Shown piece by piece: positions 50,301-62,567 of a DNA stretch of 64,000 nucleotides. The stretch's first letter is position 1, and every line of letters begins with the position of its first letter. This DNA comes from Lichenostomus cassidix (lineage: Eukaryota > Chordata > Aves > Passeriformes > Meliphagidae). The translations under genes were made by a program, and so were the position numbers. The stretch lies in the NCBI GenBank assembly GCA_008360975.2, contig CM039211.1, positions 2,773,295 to 2,837,294 of the forward strand. Direction: 5' to 3'. The notes under the pieces were generated by a model. It searched no databases, was not told the DNA's origin, and was given only the letters and a program-made list of their open reading frames with translations.

Positions 50301-52049
50301 ACATTAGGTTAACATGCTCGGGCTACTGCTGATTGCAGTAAAATCCTTAATTTTAGAGGAAAGGCTTATTTCAGGAGTCTCTTCTGCTGCAGGTGTCTCT
50401 CTTGTGCTGCTGTACCCCCTTAGAGATAAGCGATGCTCTCCCCACTCTTAAAAACATTAATTTCTAATGCATTCCAGGAATATAATGATGGCCATTTTCC
50501 TCCTCTTTTTTCATACTGCCACCTTTTTTAGCTTCAGGTTCATGAGGATGAGCCACCCCACTCCAACCTGTTGCTCTTGCAGGTGGGCTTCCCATCCAAG
50601 GGAAAGATGTACAGTTAGTTCTTCAGCAATTTTAGAGCAGAACACACAGAGACACACTAAAAAAGGCTGCTTCAGAATTAATTGCATATGAAAAACCTAG
50701 GAAAGAATAATATACTTCCTGATTTTTTTCCCCTCTGTATTTCATTCCAGGCTCATTTAAGAGGGAATTTGCAGTATTTTTAATTTCTACATTTTGTCTC
50801 AAATACAGGGAACTTCCAACACAAAATGGCAAGAGTAGAAAGAGGAATGCATTGCTAAACCCCAAAGGAAGCTGGAAGAAATGAAATAAAATCTCAGGTA
50901 GAGCTGGTCAGAAAGCTTTGAGGTCCTGTCCAGAGAAAGAATTGCCACCAGCACGCCCTGAGATAGCTCTTGATGCAGGTTTCTTCCCCCAGGCACATTT
51001 GGGCTGGGTGCCCAATGATTTAAAGAAATACCAGCCAGGATCTCTGGAAAGCTGTGATTTTTACATGAAAGGACTGTGGTGATCTGGAGACAGAACAGAG
51101 AATATGAATGCAGCATCTGCTGGGGACAGATTCTGGCAAGAGGACATGGTGATGAGAGTTGTCTCAGTGTGGTCTTGTAGATTCTTCTTATCTATCAGGT
51201 TGTGTTAAGTTTGGTTTAGTTTGGTGTTTTTGGATTGCTGGTTAATTAACTTGATTGTTTACTGAATTTATACTATAACTTGCTGGATGAATTTTTTTTA
51301 TTTATTTGAGATAAAAGTCCAACAAAAACTCTTGTGTTAACTGATTTGAAACGAAGAAAGGCAATCTTCATATGTGTTGTATTATTGTGGTTTTGTGGGG
51401 ATCATCATTCCCACACACTGCCCTATCCTCAGGCTGCTGTAGGATCCCAGGAATTCCTGTTATCCCCCAGACTTTGAGTGATGGGTTGAGCAGTGAAGCA
51501 TCCCTTGACTGTACCAGAAACACTTGCATGATTAAGGTGGGGCCTGTCTGTACAGAAACTTCTGTTGTCTGACTAAGGAAGGGAATGAGAGATAATCAGT
51601 CATCCCCTGACAGCCTTGGAACATTCCTTAACTGAGTCACAGCCCAAGCAGAACAGCAACATCATTGCTGCATTTTAAAAGAAAATTCCAGCAATCACCA
51701 ACTTGGATTACAGGCATTAGTGACAATTTAATAACAAAAACTTATTTTATTTACTGGGTGGACGTTCATTTGCAAGCTAACTATTCCCCTACCCTTAGAC
51801 TCACAGTTCACTTATTCTGATATTGAAGATATGTATTAGTCTAAGATGTTTTTTTGGGATGACTGAGGTCCTATCCGAATGGCCTCTGTGTATTTGCTCA
51901 CTGAAACTGTTCCATTCCAAAACAAAGTACAGTGCCTAATGGGCAACGTTCATGGGAGTGGATCTGTTTTTAATGGTTATTATTCTCGATTCTGTGGTCA
52001 GCAAAAGGCAAATGCTCTGGAGCCCTGCTTCCACAAAAAGTGGAACACT
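44341..52049. other. Non-coding, AT-rich
   Basis: No gene recognised over 7.7 kb. An A/C-rich patch covers about 47805-47862. A degenerate TTACTA-like stretch covers about 46120-46290. A 72-codon frame at 46472-46690 (+) overlaps a 65-codon frame on the other strand. Nothing else stood out. Confidence 0.55.
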
Positions 52050-52424
52050 GGGACAGCTGTTCAGCCTGGAGAGGAGAAGCTCTGGGGTGACCTCAGTGTG
52101 GCCTGCAGTGCCTGAAGGAGCTGCAGGAAACATGGAGAGAGACTATTGACAGGGGATGGAGGGACAGGACACAGGGAATGGCTGCAAACTGCCAGAGGGC
52201 AGGGATGGATGGATATTGGGAAGGAATTGTTCCTGTGAGGGTGGGCAGGCCCTGGCACAGGGTGACAGAGAAGCTGTGGCTGCCCCTGGATCCCTGGCAG
52301 TGTCCAAGGCCAGGCTGGACACTGGGGCTTGGAGCAACCTGGGACAGTGGGAGGTGTCCCTGCCAGGGCAGGGGTGGCACTGGGTGGGCTTTGGGGTTCC
52401 TTCCAGCCCAAACATTCTATGAAT
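52050..52424 (+). mobile_element. CR1 LINE, young subfamily, 3' fragment
   Basis: This is the forward version of the copies at 26776, 35631 and 58555. It runs 'cagcctggagaggagaagc', 'ggtgacctcagtgtggcc', 'cagggaatggctgcaaactg', 'ggaaggaattgttcc', 'ccctggcagtgtccaaggcc', 'ctgggacagtgggaggtgtc' and ends 'cattctatgaa'. One difference from the other young copies is 'cctgtgagggtgggcagg', where they read as ccctggcagggtgggcagg. It is 5'-truncated near 52050 and has no intact ORF. It is the only young copy in this orientation in the window. Confidence 0.95.
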
Positions 52425-55400
52425 TTTCTGTTAATCTGGAACCTTCAAGGCAATGGAAATGTCCTGTTTTGGGAGAGAGAGGAAGGGTATGAGCAGCTTA
52501 GGGTAGAAAATGAAATCCTACTTGTCGGAGGTTTGGACTAGGCCAAGGCATATTAATGCAACATTAGCTCTTAGCATTGAGGTTTTTAGCTCTTGATGTT
52601 GTCCTGGACCCTGAAAGCAGTTCATATCCAGCTGATCAGAGGAGAAATGTAGTTCCAGAAACATCATTGTGACAATCTCTGAGAGCCTCAGCAGTGCACT
52701 TGCTCCCAACCACAAAAACCAGAATATGTTCTAGGTGGCACTGCACAGCACTGTTTTTGGATATTTCAGTAGCAGACACCCTTCCTCCAGCCATGTTCCC
52801 TAGCAAGGCTCCATGTGGCACTGAATATTTCCATAATGGAACAGTGTGTGAGTAAGTCAGGCCAAACCCTAGCTCTCCACCCAGAATGGCTTCCAATGGC
52901 TTTTGTGCTGTGCCTGACCTGGAGGAGGGATTGCAGGATTTGGAGTGTCCCTTGCATTGCAGCAGGAAAGGTAAATGCTCTGCAGGTCAGGTGATCCAGA
53001 CCTGCATCCCAAATTATGCTATGGCGCACAGTGTGCAATAGGATCGACACACATGAATTCACTGCCAAAATGTTCGTGAGCAAAAAGTGCAACACACTTG
53101 GTTCAGAGACCTTGAGCCTCGATCTAAAAGTCAATATTGAAAACCAGCATAGATGTTGCTCTGTAATGCAAAATGCAGACTATTTTTTATATTTGTATTT
53201 TCCAAAGCAAGCATTTTCTGTTCTGAGTACATTTTGCCCCATATTCTTCAAATCAGTGAAGATTTTCTTTGGGATAAGAATGACAATTAAAAATAGGTAA
53301 TTACATTTCTGCATCAGATATGCTTGAATCTCCAGCCTAACTTGCAATTTCTTTTATTCATAATTCATTTTTAATTTCTAGGGGACATAGGAAGGGTGCT
53401 GATTAAATATGGACTGGCTGATTCCACTTATAAAAAAATCATTGTGATGTTTGAGTAATTTTTCCTAAACCACACATATATATAGCAGAATTGCTTTCCT
53501 GGTCCAGGAAGAAGACTTGACAGTCTAAGACTATTTTATTTTATGATATTTTGACTTGGTATTTAATTTATCAGGTCATTAACATATCAGACAATCTGTG
53601 AGCTATAAGATATTATTTGTTTGTGTTACTACTTTCCATTCCCACTCAGCAGATGTATGAGACAACTCATTCTGTGACTTGTCACACTGCTTCTCATTTT
53701 CTGTGACAAGCTTGAAATTTTATCTCTCTTTTCTAGTAACTGTGAGTTCTATTATTGTATTCTTTTTTCACATGCCAGAGTAACCTTGTGAGTTAATTGG
53801 TATCTAGACAGCTCCTCAAAACTGTGCAAAAATCTTGCATGAAATCACGTCTCTATTTGAAGGCTTGAGATTTTGAGAAATGTGTAAATGAATTTTCCTC
53901 AGGCCTCTGACAGGGTGCTTGTCTTCATGGTGTTGAGAAAGAAGTTAACATTCTTTGGAAGACACTGAAAAGATTCTGTAGTTATTAAAGCTTGTTCAGT
54001 TGTTAGTACTGGTGAGGAGAGGTGAGCCCAGATTTAAAAGTTTCTCCCAGAACACATTGATCTCTGTGTTCAACTGGCACAGAGCAGCTGCAAGTTCTGT
54101 TTTCATATTTCTTAGCTCTATTGCAGCGTTGTCTGCTCTCAAAATTTGTCTCTGATAAAAACAATGATTAGCATTTACCATTTGTACATTGAAATCTGGA
54201 GGTGGTTTTCCCCCTTTTCAGACTGCTTGGACTGGTAAAACAGATTTCACTGACAGCAGAAATCTGTTAAAAAAAAAATAAGAATCATAGCTTTTACTGT
54301 AAGTATGATAAGAACCAAGATTTAAATTTCAGACTTCAAAACAGTATATGTTTTATATTCATTCCTCCATGTTCCTTTGTAACCAATCCTGATGGCACTG
54401 CATCAGTTTGCACCATACTGACCCTTAAATATCCTTTAAAACCAACCTTAATGTTGGTAAATCCTCAAACCTTAAAATAAGTAACAACAGGTACTTTGGG
54501 ATTACCCTGAAAGGTTTAGTGGCCTGACTAAATAAACCCTCTGAGTGATGACAACAGATAAAATGAGCAAAGATAATTTTCTCTTATTACTGGCAAAATA
54601 ATTTTATGTCAGTGCAAAAGATATCTAGATGAACAAAATATTACCACTAAAAAAAGGTATTACCCACCATCATAGGCCCTTTCATTTCATATCATATTTA
54701 ACCGTAGCTTTGCAGCTCTAAGAACAAGATTTGCTGAGGATCTAACTGAGAATTGCTAATCACTTATTTAAAAGGAATGTTTTAACAGTGAGGTCCAGGC
54801 TTTTTATTCTTTTATTACAAAATTAAGTTAATTTCAGTGCAGTATCTCCTCTAGGTTCTTAACAGTAGATGTATATAGTTATGTTTAATAAGACTTCATC
54901 AAGTGCTTATAATACGCATCAAAAATGATCTTTATTTGGCTTTAATCAGGCAACTTTTTCCCACCCTGACTCATAACTCTCCTCAATTTATCTGCCAATA
55001 GAAGGAGCTCCTGCATTAGGCAACAAGCTGGAGCTCCCAGGAGAACCGTTCCTCTGATCCAGACAGATGGATTCTGGATTTCATAGCATGTGCGTGTGTG
55101 TGATGTGTACAAAAATTTTGATTACAATTTTGGTACAAACTATCCAGTCATATTGCAAACAAACGCTGTGAGATTATTGCCAGATAAGAGCATAGTACTG
55201 TTTAGAGGGAGAGTTTTTTATATTTTTTGGGGGAAAAAAAAGAGGTTTATTTGTTTGTATCTTGCAGTGGCTGTAAGCACTCTGCTGTAGAGGGGTGGTC
55301 AGCCTTGTCCTGCATTTTTGTGATGAAGGACATTGCCTGATGGCAAACAAAGCTGTTGGGGGGTACTGGAGAAACACTGAAGATCAGAATAACATAAAAC

Positions 55401-55553
55401 ACTGGCTGCTGAGGATTTTAAAGGTGTTGCTGCTATGAGTAGGGAAAGCAAACATGCACACCCTAGGTGGAAACAGGCAGATGACCCTGGAAGAGGCACT
55501 GATTCAGCAGTAAATATTTCAAATTTTAAGAGAAGATTTTCACAATTAAGTGA
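52425..55553. other. Non-coding, with one candidate exon
   Basis: No gene recognised with confidence. A minus-strand frame at 53996-54181 has good 3' splice-site context and is discussed in the findings. Elsewhere only short frames and A/T runs are seen, for example near 54268-54278. Confidence 0.5.
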
Positions 55554-56380
55554 TCACAGAACTGCAGATTATTCTGAGTCTGAAGGAATCCACAAGGATC
55601 ATTGAGTCCAAGTCCTGGTCCTGCACAGCACCATCCCCAAGAGTCACACTGTGCCCAAAGCATTGTCCAAACACTGCTTGATGCCAGGCTGGTGCTGTGC
55701 CCATTCCCTGGGGAGCTGTTCCAGTGCCCAGACACCCTGTGGGGGAAAAGCATTTCCTAATATCCAACCCAAACCTCCCTGACACACCTTGAGGCCATTC
55801 CCTGGGTCCCTGGTGCCCACAGAGCAGAGCTCAGTCCCTGTCCCTCCTCTCCCCTCACCAGAAGCTGTAACTGCAGTGAGGTTTCCCCTCAGTCTCCTCC
55901 AGCTGAACACACCAAGTGCCCTCAGCTGCTCCTCACAAAGCTTCCCCTGCAGGCCCTTCCCCATCCCCATGGCCTCCTTTGCACACTGTCTGACAGTTTA
56001 ATGTCTGTTTTACACTGTGCTGCCCAGGACTGCACACAACATTCAGCTGAGGCCTCCCCAGCCCAGAGCAGAGCAGGACAATCCCTCCCTGGCCCGGCCG
56101 GCCATGCTGGGCCTGAGCCCCAGGACAGGGCTGTCCCTGCTGGCTGCAGGGCACTGCTGGCTCATGTCCAGCTGCCCACTGACCAGCACCCCCAGGCCCT
56201 TCCAGCCCCTCATTCTGTCCGTGCAGCCAGGGCTGTCCGTCCCAGGGGCAGAATGAGTCACTTTCTGTGGTTGAACCTCACAACCCAGCCTTTAATTTGT
56301 CATGGCCTCTCTGCAGGGCCTCCCTGCCCTTTAGAGAGCTGACAGTTCCCCCTCAGTTTTGTATAATCTGGGAACTTTCC
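55554..56380 (-). mobile_element. CR1 LINE, older subfamily, ~0.8 kb
   Basis: Reversed CR1 sequence of a different subfamily from the young copies. It has 'ggaatccacaaggatcattg', 'ccaagtcctggtcctgcaca', 'gcattgtccaaacactgctt', 'cctaatatccaacccaaacc', 'cagtctcctccagctgaaca', 'gcccaggactgcacacaaca', 'ggcactgctggctcatgtcc', 'tttgtcatggcctctctgca' in the expected order. The last part is the antisense of the RT-coding end. Indels break every frame. It is richer in G+C than its surroundings, and several 60-110 codon frames on both strands (55526-56342) are by-products of the element. Confidence 0.92.
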
Positions 56381-58554
56381 TTTTATTCCTGCAGAAAAGT
56401 TACTGTTGTTTTGCTTTCTATTTTTTCATTCATTGCTCCTTATCTGAAGAGTTTTTCCTCACCTCTATCAGTAGAATAGTGCAGGAAATGAAATAAAAGT
56501 CATAAAACATGCTTTGCTTGCCAGAGTGTAATGAAACAGAGGGCATTATACAAGAAAAATCCCTCCTGACTTGCTTCATATGGCATTTTGCCTACGCAAC
56601 AGTGAATGATCTCTCTTAGAGAGACACCTGGAGTAAAAATTGAATTGTCGAGCAAAGAGACTGTAATACTTTCTTTTTTCCAGACATGTACAGACTGGAG
56701 CCTTTACTTGCACTTAGGCTGCATAGCAGAGACCCTAATATACACTTACAGCTTCTACAGACAGATGAAAAAACATTGAAAAGACAAAATGAAGAATATC
56801 ACACTAGACCTGAGACACACGGTGCGGTCTGGGGATTCTACTTCTCCCTTTTTCCTCTCTCTATATTTTCTATTGGCTTTGTGAAGTCAATAGAGGTATG
56901 AAAATCCCAATGACACCATATAACCCCTAAATACTCCAGGGCCAGATTCTCAGGTGGATTTATTTCTTCTATCCTCCACATCTTTCATCCAGCACAAAAA
57001 GACCGATAAATTGGCAGCCTGTGCCTGGTAGAGCACTCCCCTGGTATGTGGAGGAGCTGTTGTGAATTGCTGATCTGGTCTGGATATGTTCCTGTGGCTG
57101 CCCTCTTCCCGAGAGAGAAGCAAAGAGGTGATATGGCCGAGCTGTGCTCCATCATATCTCACACTGAAACACCTTCTATTATTTTTTTTTTCTCGTTAAT
57201 GTATCTATCCTATACTATTTCGCTGCAAGATAGAGTTGCATTCCTGCTCTCTAAATTAATAAAAGGAGAGCTGAGATGTAGAGATTCCAGCCTTCTGCTC
57301 AGCCTCAACTATATCAGTGCCCAGCATATTGAAAGTATCACTCAGGTGACTTTGTGGATTTACTGTGGGGTTTTATGTGAATCTAAGTTTGGGTATCTTT
57401 ACTACCTATCTGCCAAGAGCTGTAAATGTATTTTATATACACAAAGGTTTGCAGCAAAGCTCGAGAAAATCCTATTTCAACTAATTATTGCTCTCAATTT
57501 CCGTCAAGTCCAAAAGAAGAACTTCAGCAGAAGGGGAAAAAAAAGCCCCTGCTGCCTAGTCAGTCTAGGTCACTTGGTTATTGTGACCCCAGACTGATTC
57601 AGGTGCATCACCGCTTCTAAACTTGGAGAATTTTTTATGATGTTGTGTCAAAATTTTGCGACCATAATCAATAGATCACAGTTCAAGCTGTTGTCTCACT
57701 AATAAACATGCTTTCTTCACAAATGATCTGGGGCAGTTGGGGAAAATCTATCCCCTAGATTTAGTTTTTCCTGTAAAAGAGCATGGGTTCAGCTGTTGCT
57801 GTTACAGCACTGTGGTCTAACAGCAGAATGAGTTTGAGAGCCTATTAATCTCGTGATTACAGTGTCTGCCTTACATGGGAACAGGCAGCAATTGCCTTCA
57901 AGCTCAGATTTTTTTCCTCAGTCACATTACAGCTTTCTGGCAAGACCTTTCAATCCTTAGATTTGCTCTGGACAGACCACTCTCCCTGCCACACCCTGGG
58001 CTTGCCCATGCTCAGCAACATCTTTCTGCATAGCAGAAATGCCTTTGTGATCACAGCTAGTGACTGGTGGATCTTTCTGCCTCTCCTGATAGTCCTCATT
58101 TTAACTCTAAACCAGGACTGTGTAGTTAAGGAGAGGAGAGAAACTGATGGGCAAATCTGCTTAGTGCACTTGTTAGGCATCCCTGTGCTGTTTGTAGTTT
58201 TGCTGCTGTTTTGCAATTATCTGCAATCACAGAGTTTTGTCTGAGGGAATGCAAACAGAATGATACATTCACAACATCCAAAACATGCAGCATAGTCACA
58301 GACGCTTTTAAATGGCACAAATAATGAAATAAACAAACCCAAACAAGTTGCTGATTTATATGGAGGCTAAATCAGAAAGGTCCTCTCCTTATCCAGCTGA
58401 ATCACTACTCCCCTGACGAGGCTGTAGTTAAGCTTTCAGTGCAGACCATTCAGACAGACATCCTGCATGAGAGAGTCTGTCAGAAAACCCATTCGCAGTG
58501 GGGGCTTCTCTTTTAGTATTTTCATCAAGGAATATTTTTGTGAAAACCATCTTA
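56381..58554. other. Non-coding, one long unidentified frame
   Basis: No gene recognised. The longest frame in the window that is neither low-complexity nor gap-derived lies at 57046-57597 (+, 183 codons) and is treated in the findings. The rest is AT-rich. Confidence 0.5.
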
Positions 58555-58963
58555 CATAGAATCATGTAATCTCAGAATAGTTTGGGTTGGGAAGGACCTT
58601 AAATCCCATCCAGTGCCACCCCTGCCCTGGCAGGGACACCTCCCACTGTCCCAGGCTGCTCCAAGCCCCAGTGTCCAACCTGGCCTTGGACACTGCCAGG
58701 GATCCAGGGGCAGCCACAGCTTCTCTGTCACCCTGTGCCAGGGCCTGCCCACCCTGCCAGGAAACAATTCCTTCCGAATATCCCACCTAACTCTACTCTC
58801 AGTCAGTTTGCAGCCATTCCCCCTTGTCCTGTCACTCCAGACTCTTTTAAGTAATCTCCTCTTTTTTTGTAGCTCCTTCAGGCACTCGTAGGGCACAATT
58901 AGGTTACCCCAAAGCTTCTGCTCTCCAGGCTGAACAATCCCAACTCTCAGATCTCTTGTTCTA
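58555..58963 (-). mobile_element. CR1 LINE, young subfamily, 3' fragment
   Basis: It begins acatagaatcatgtaatct and continues 'cagaatagtttgggttggga' and 'aggaccttaaatcccatcc', then the same blocks as the copies at 26776 and 35631. It extends about 110 bases further than the 26776 copy, through 'agctccttcaggcactcg' to 'caggctgaacaatcccaact'. It is somewhat more diverged from the other young copies after position 58780. It is 5'-truncated and has no intact ORF. Confidence 0.95.
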
Positions 58964-61900
58964 GAGACACTTGTATTTCTGGACCTTTGATCCCAAAGAC
59001 TCATCAAAGATTCATGTTGAGTGGAACTGGAAGGGGAATCATGGAGACCATCCTTACAGCAAATAGCTTCTAAATTGCTTATTTCCTCACCATTCATTTG
59101 TCACCATCACAGTGAATAATTTTCTTTCAAAGATATGCAAAAATACCTCTACTAAAACAGGTGTAATTTCCCATGCTGTACTGACCAGTGGAAAAAATCA
59201 TCTTGCACCATTTAGCAATAACATTTCCTTTTCTAGTGACTAATTTTCATATTTAAGTGTCAAAACTGTTTTCCTCTGAATTCTGTCATCTACATCAGCA
59301 GCCAAGACATATCACAGCAATGTCTAAATACAACAACTGTACTTATTATTAACAAATTGGTATCAAATGTGACTTTAATAAATCGTTTGGGGTGATATGT
59401 GTTCAGAGCTACTAAACCACAGACTCTGAAGCATTTTGTGGCTGTTTTCCTCAGACAGCCATCTAAATATCTCTGTAATGGAGATGTTCAGTCTTTGTAG
59501 GACCTTGTGAGAAAATGGATTTGTAATTATGCCAATGAAACTGCTTCCTCCTGTGGTAATATTGCTGTAAAATTCATGCAAGCATTCAAGAAGTTCCTAT
59601 TCTGATAACATGTAATTTCTTGCTCTTCTCAATAGTGATTATTCCATACAGACACACTGGCAGTCTGCTTCTCTTTGATGCTCAATTATCAACAGCGCAT
59701 TTCAGCCCAAAATTCTTTCATCCTCATTTTTACTTTTTTTTTTGTGTGTGTTAAAAATAGCAGTTGGAGATTTTTATGTTATACAAATTCATGCACTGTT
59801 TTTTTGGGGTTCTTTTTAGTATTCTCATTCCAGACATTTTCAATTTTTTTTAATTTTATGAGCCATTTTCTTTTACAGGAAAGACCCTTGGTCTTTTTTA
59901 AATGATAAAATCTAAATATAAGAATTCACAAGATTCATGCAAGCAGAATCGGGTTATCTGTTCTTATATTAAACTGCTTTATGCTTTAACAAAAAAATTA
60001 ATCAATTATTTCCTTGATTTATGCATAAATCTATTTGATAAAATATTTAGTGTGTAACCATGACCAAAAGTTATGCTCCAAGGATCTGATCCACGTGGGG
60101 CACAGGTACTGGGCAGTTCATCTCTAGGTGAGTAGCAAGAAGCTCTCCAAGTCTGACCAGAAACTGTCTGAGAGCTGATGCTGAAGGAAAATAAGTTTAT
60201 TCAGGGCACATTCAGGTGATTAAGTAGGAAGGTAAAGAATTATGCTTTTCCTGTCATGATTTTTTCCTAAGTTTTAGCATTTTGCCTGTTTGATTATTTA
60301 CTCTGGATGGCTATTAATCTATTTAAATGTCACTTCTGAACTTCTCATTTTATGTATGAATAAGCACCAAATCAGTCCACTTAGTACAGAAAAGTTTCAA
60401 AAATTATTTAATTTGTCAGTCAAAGTCAGGCACCTTAAAATTATAATCTCTTACACATTCTCTTCTTTCACCTTAAAATAAGTGCTACCTAAATGGTGCC
60501 CCTGTATGACTATAATTGTGTTTCTCTTAAAAAAAAAAAAATGCATCCAGAAATGTTCTTTCAGGGCATTATTTTTAATTTACAGAGACATGATCAATTT
60601 CCTTGTGCTGAGTTATTTTGGGTTTTTTTTGAGAGATACATTTTGTCATATTTTCCAATTTAAGGAAAAAAAAATCCCATATGCATAATATCTAAATAGC
60701 CACGTCCCTCCTCATAGTCTTTGATTTCAGAATGGTCAGAAACTCTCCCTACACTCTTGCTTTCTTCTGAAATGAAATGAGAGCAACAAAACATTGGCAG
60801 CTTTGGAGTGAATGTTTCTGACACTCTTGTTTTAGTTCTGTGGGGCTTTGTTTTGGGCCAAAGCCACAGGAGGGAGCGGAGTGCGACTTTTGGAAAGTTC
60901 TACAAGCTGAAATAGAACTTTTCTGCGTGTCCCAGTGCTCCGTGCCTTTGAAGTGTCCGTTTCTCCTAGGATATATTTCCCATTCCTTGCAACAATAACT
61001 TCTGTTAGCATTTCCCTACAACTGTTGAAGCCTGATAAAGAGATCCCTTTCACAGATGGCACTTATCTTCATGTTGGCACACAGCAGTGGAAAAAAACCC
61101 CATCTTTATTCAGAGTAATGTTTTCAAATGCTCCAAAGTGGTGGCAGGAGAGAAAATATTTCCCAAACATTTTTTTTAATAGTTGAAAATGTTTAAGAAC
61201 TGAAATGCTTTTACATGGCTTTGTAATAAAAATAATTGATTTTATGAAAATTTATGACACCAACTTTAAGAACAATGTTTCATAAATTAGAATCTATCAG
61301 CAGTAAAATAAGATAAATATGTTAATGGTAACATGATGTCCTATATATCTATTTTATTTTCTCCATCATCTCATAATCAAAGATTGTGTGGATTGTTAAT
61401 TTCTCTGGTGAAAGTTGGCAAATTTTTTTAATATCAGAAAATTTTGGCTCAGCTTTGCATTTTGAGAAGGAGAGAAAAATATACAGTGTAAAGCAATAGC
61501 ATGCAGACGTAGAATGAAACGGTCTGTAACTCTTAAGCTAAAGAAAGTATATGATATTGAACTTGCATGTATATAACTGAGGGGTTAATTCCCACCTCAC
61601 CTCCTCCGGCCTGGTGGTGCTGTGAAATCTAAATTGGGTGGCTGAGGCAACAGCTGGAGGTGTGGGAAAGCAGGACAGGACAGGCAGATGGTCTGCTACA
61701 TAAGTCATGCTCTCAGAAGCTGCTTGTTCAAATTTGTATGTATTCAAAACCTGCTGCAACCTTCTGAAGCAGAGCTTGTGTTTTATCACCATCACACCAT
61801 GATATCCCCAAAGGATGGATGGTCTTACTGAACTTTGGGAAAGAGAGGAGAGCATTTAGACACTGTGTTTTTCATTTTGTGCTTACCTTAAACTGTCATC

Positions 61901-62079
61901 TGAAGCCTTTTTTGCAATGATGGGGTTGGTTTGACAGTGAACACATTCATTTGTGGTCTTCAAGGTGAGCTCTTCTCAGGCTAATGACAGATGTCGTCAC
62001 CCATTGAAATTTACATGATCCTTCACGTAGATCAGGTGGGTGTTTCTCAACCCTCTTGTGCTAAAACTTTGCATGTGGT
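58964..62079. other. Non-coding, AT-rich
   Basis: No gene recognised. Minus-strand frames at 59375-59581 and 60832-61062 were examined as possible exons and not accepted. The second covers a patch with several CpG dinucleotides (about 60877-60960), which is unusual for its surroundings. Confidence 0.5.
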
Positions 62080-62178
62080 GCTTAGGGGTGTTGGTCAGAG
62101 GTGGACCTGGCAGTGCTGGGTTAGCAGTTGGGCTCAGGGATCTTAGAGGTTCTTTCCAGCCCTAAGGGTTCTGTGACT
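62080..62178 (+). mobile_element. CR1 LINE 3' tail fragment
   Basis: Forward CR1 3' end: 'gtggacctggcagtgctggg', 'ttagcagttgggctcaggga', 'tcttagaggttctttccagc', then 'aagggttctgtgac', which stands where the terminal attctatgat repeats should be. Only the last ~100 bases are present. The degraded terminus shows that it is old. Confidence 0.75.
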
Positions 62179-62567
62179 TCACAAGCTGGAATCGTGTGAG
62201 CCTGTGTGGTCTCTGAGGCAGTGGCACTGCTGATGCAGATTAAAAACACTTGCAGAAGTAAAGAGATTGCAGAGATGATGGCAGGTAGTACCTGTCAGGG
62301 ACAGACAGTGAAATCTGAAGAAACAGATGTCACCCAGATAATTTTTTTGAGGTTTGGTACCACAGAACTGCCATCAGCATCAGGTCACTGGAGACAAACT
62401 TATTTTAGAGCCAGAGGTGGAACCATACCACAACCCAAAAAACTCAGGCAATTTGGGAAGCCAGGGTTTCTTCTACACAAGAACAGTCTTGATCCAGGAC
62501 TGTAGGAATGTGGAGAGACAGTAATGCAATGCTGCTACTGCGTGGTTTCTAAAATGTTTGTGAATTT

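Noticed and set aside
46380..51330. Shared agataaaagtcca after T-rich runs at 46410 and 51310
   Set aside because: The match is too short, and the flanks do not align well enough to call a repeat.
54222..54298. Strong acceptor (cccccttttcag) and donor (gtaagtatg) on the + strand
   Set aside because: All three frames contain stops, and it overlaps nothing recognisable. At best it is a non-coding exon without further support.
55526..56342. Cluster of 70-113 codon frames on both strands in G+C-richer DNA
   Set aside because: The region is an older CR1 copy. Its higher G+C content is that of the element and not of a host exon.
59375..59581. Minus-strand frame with an acceptor-like ttttacag
   Set aside because: No donor of quality and no family match. 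Frames of this length are common here by chance.
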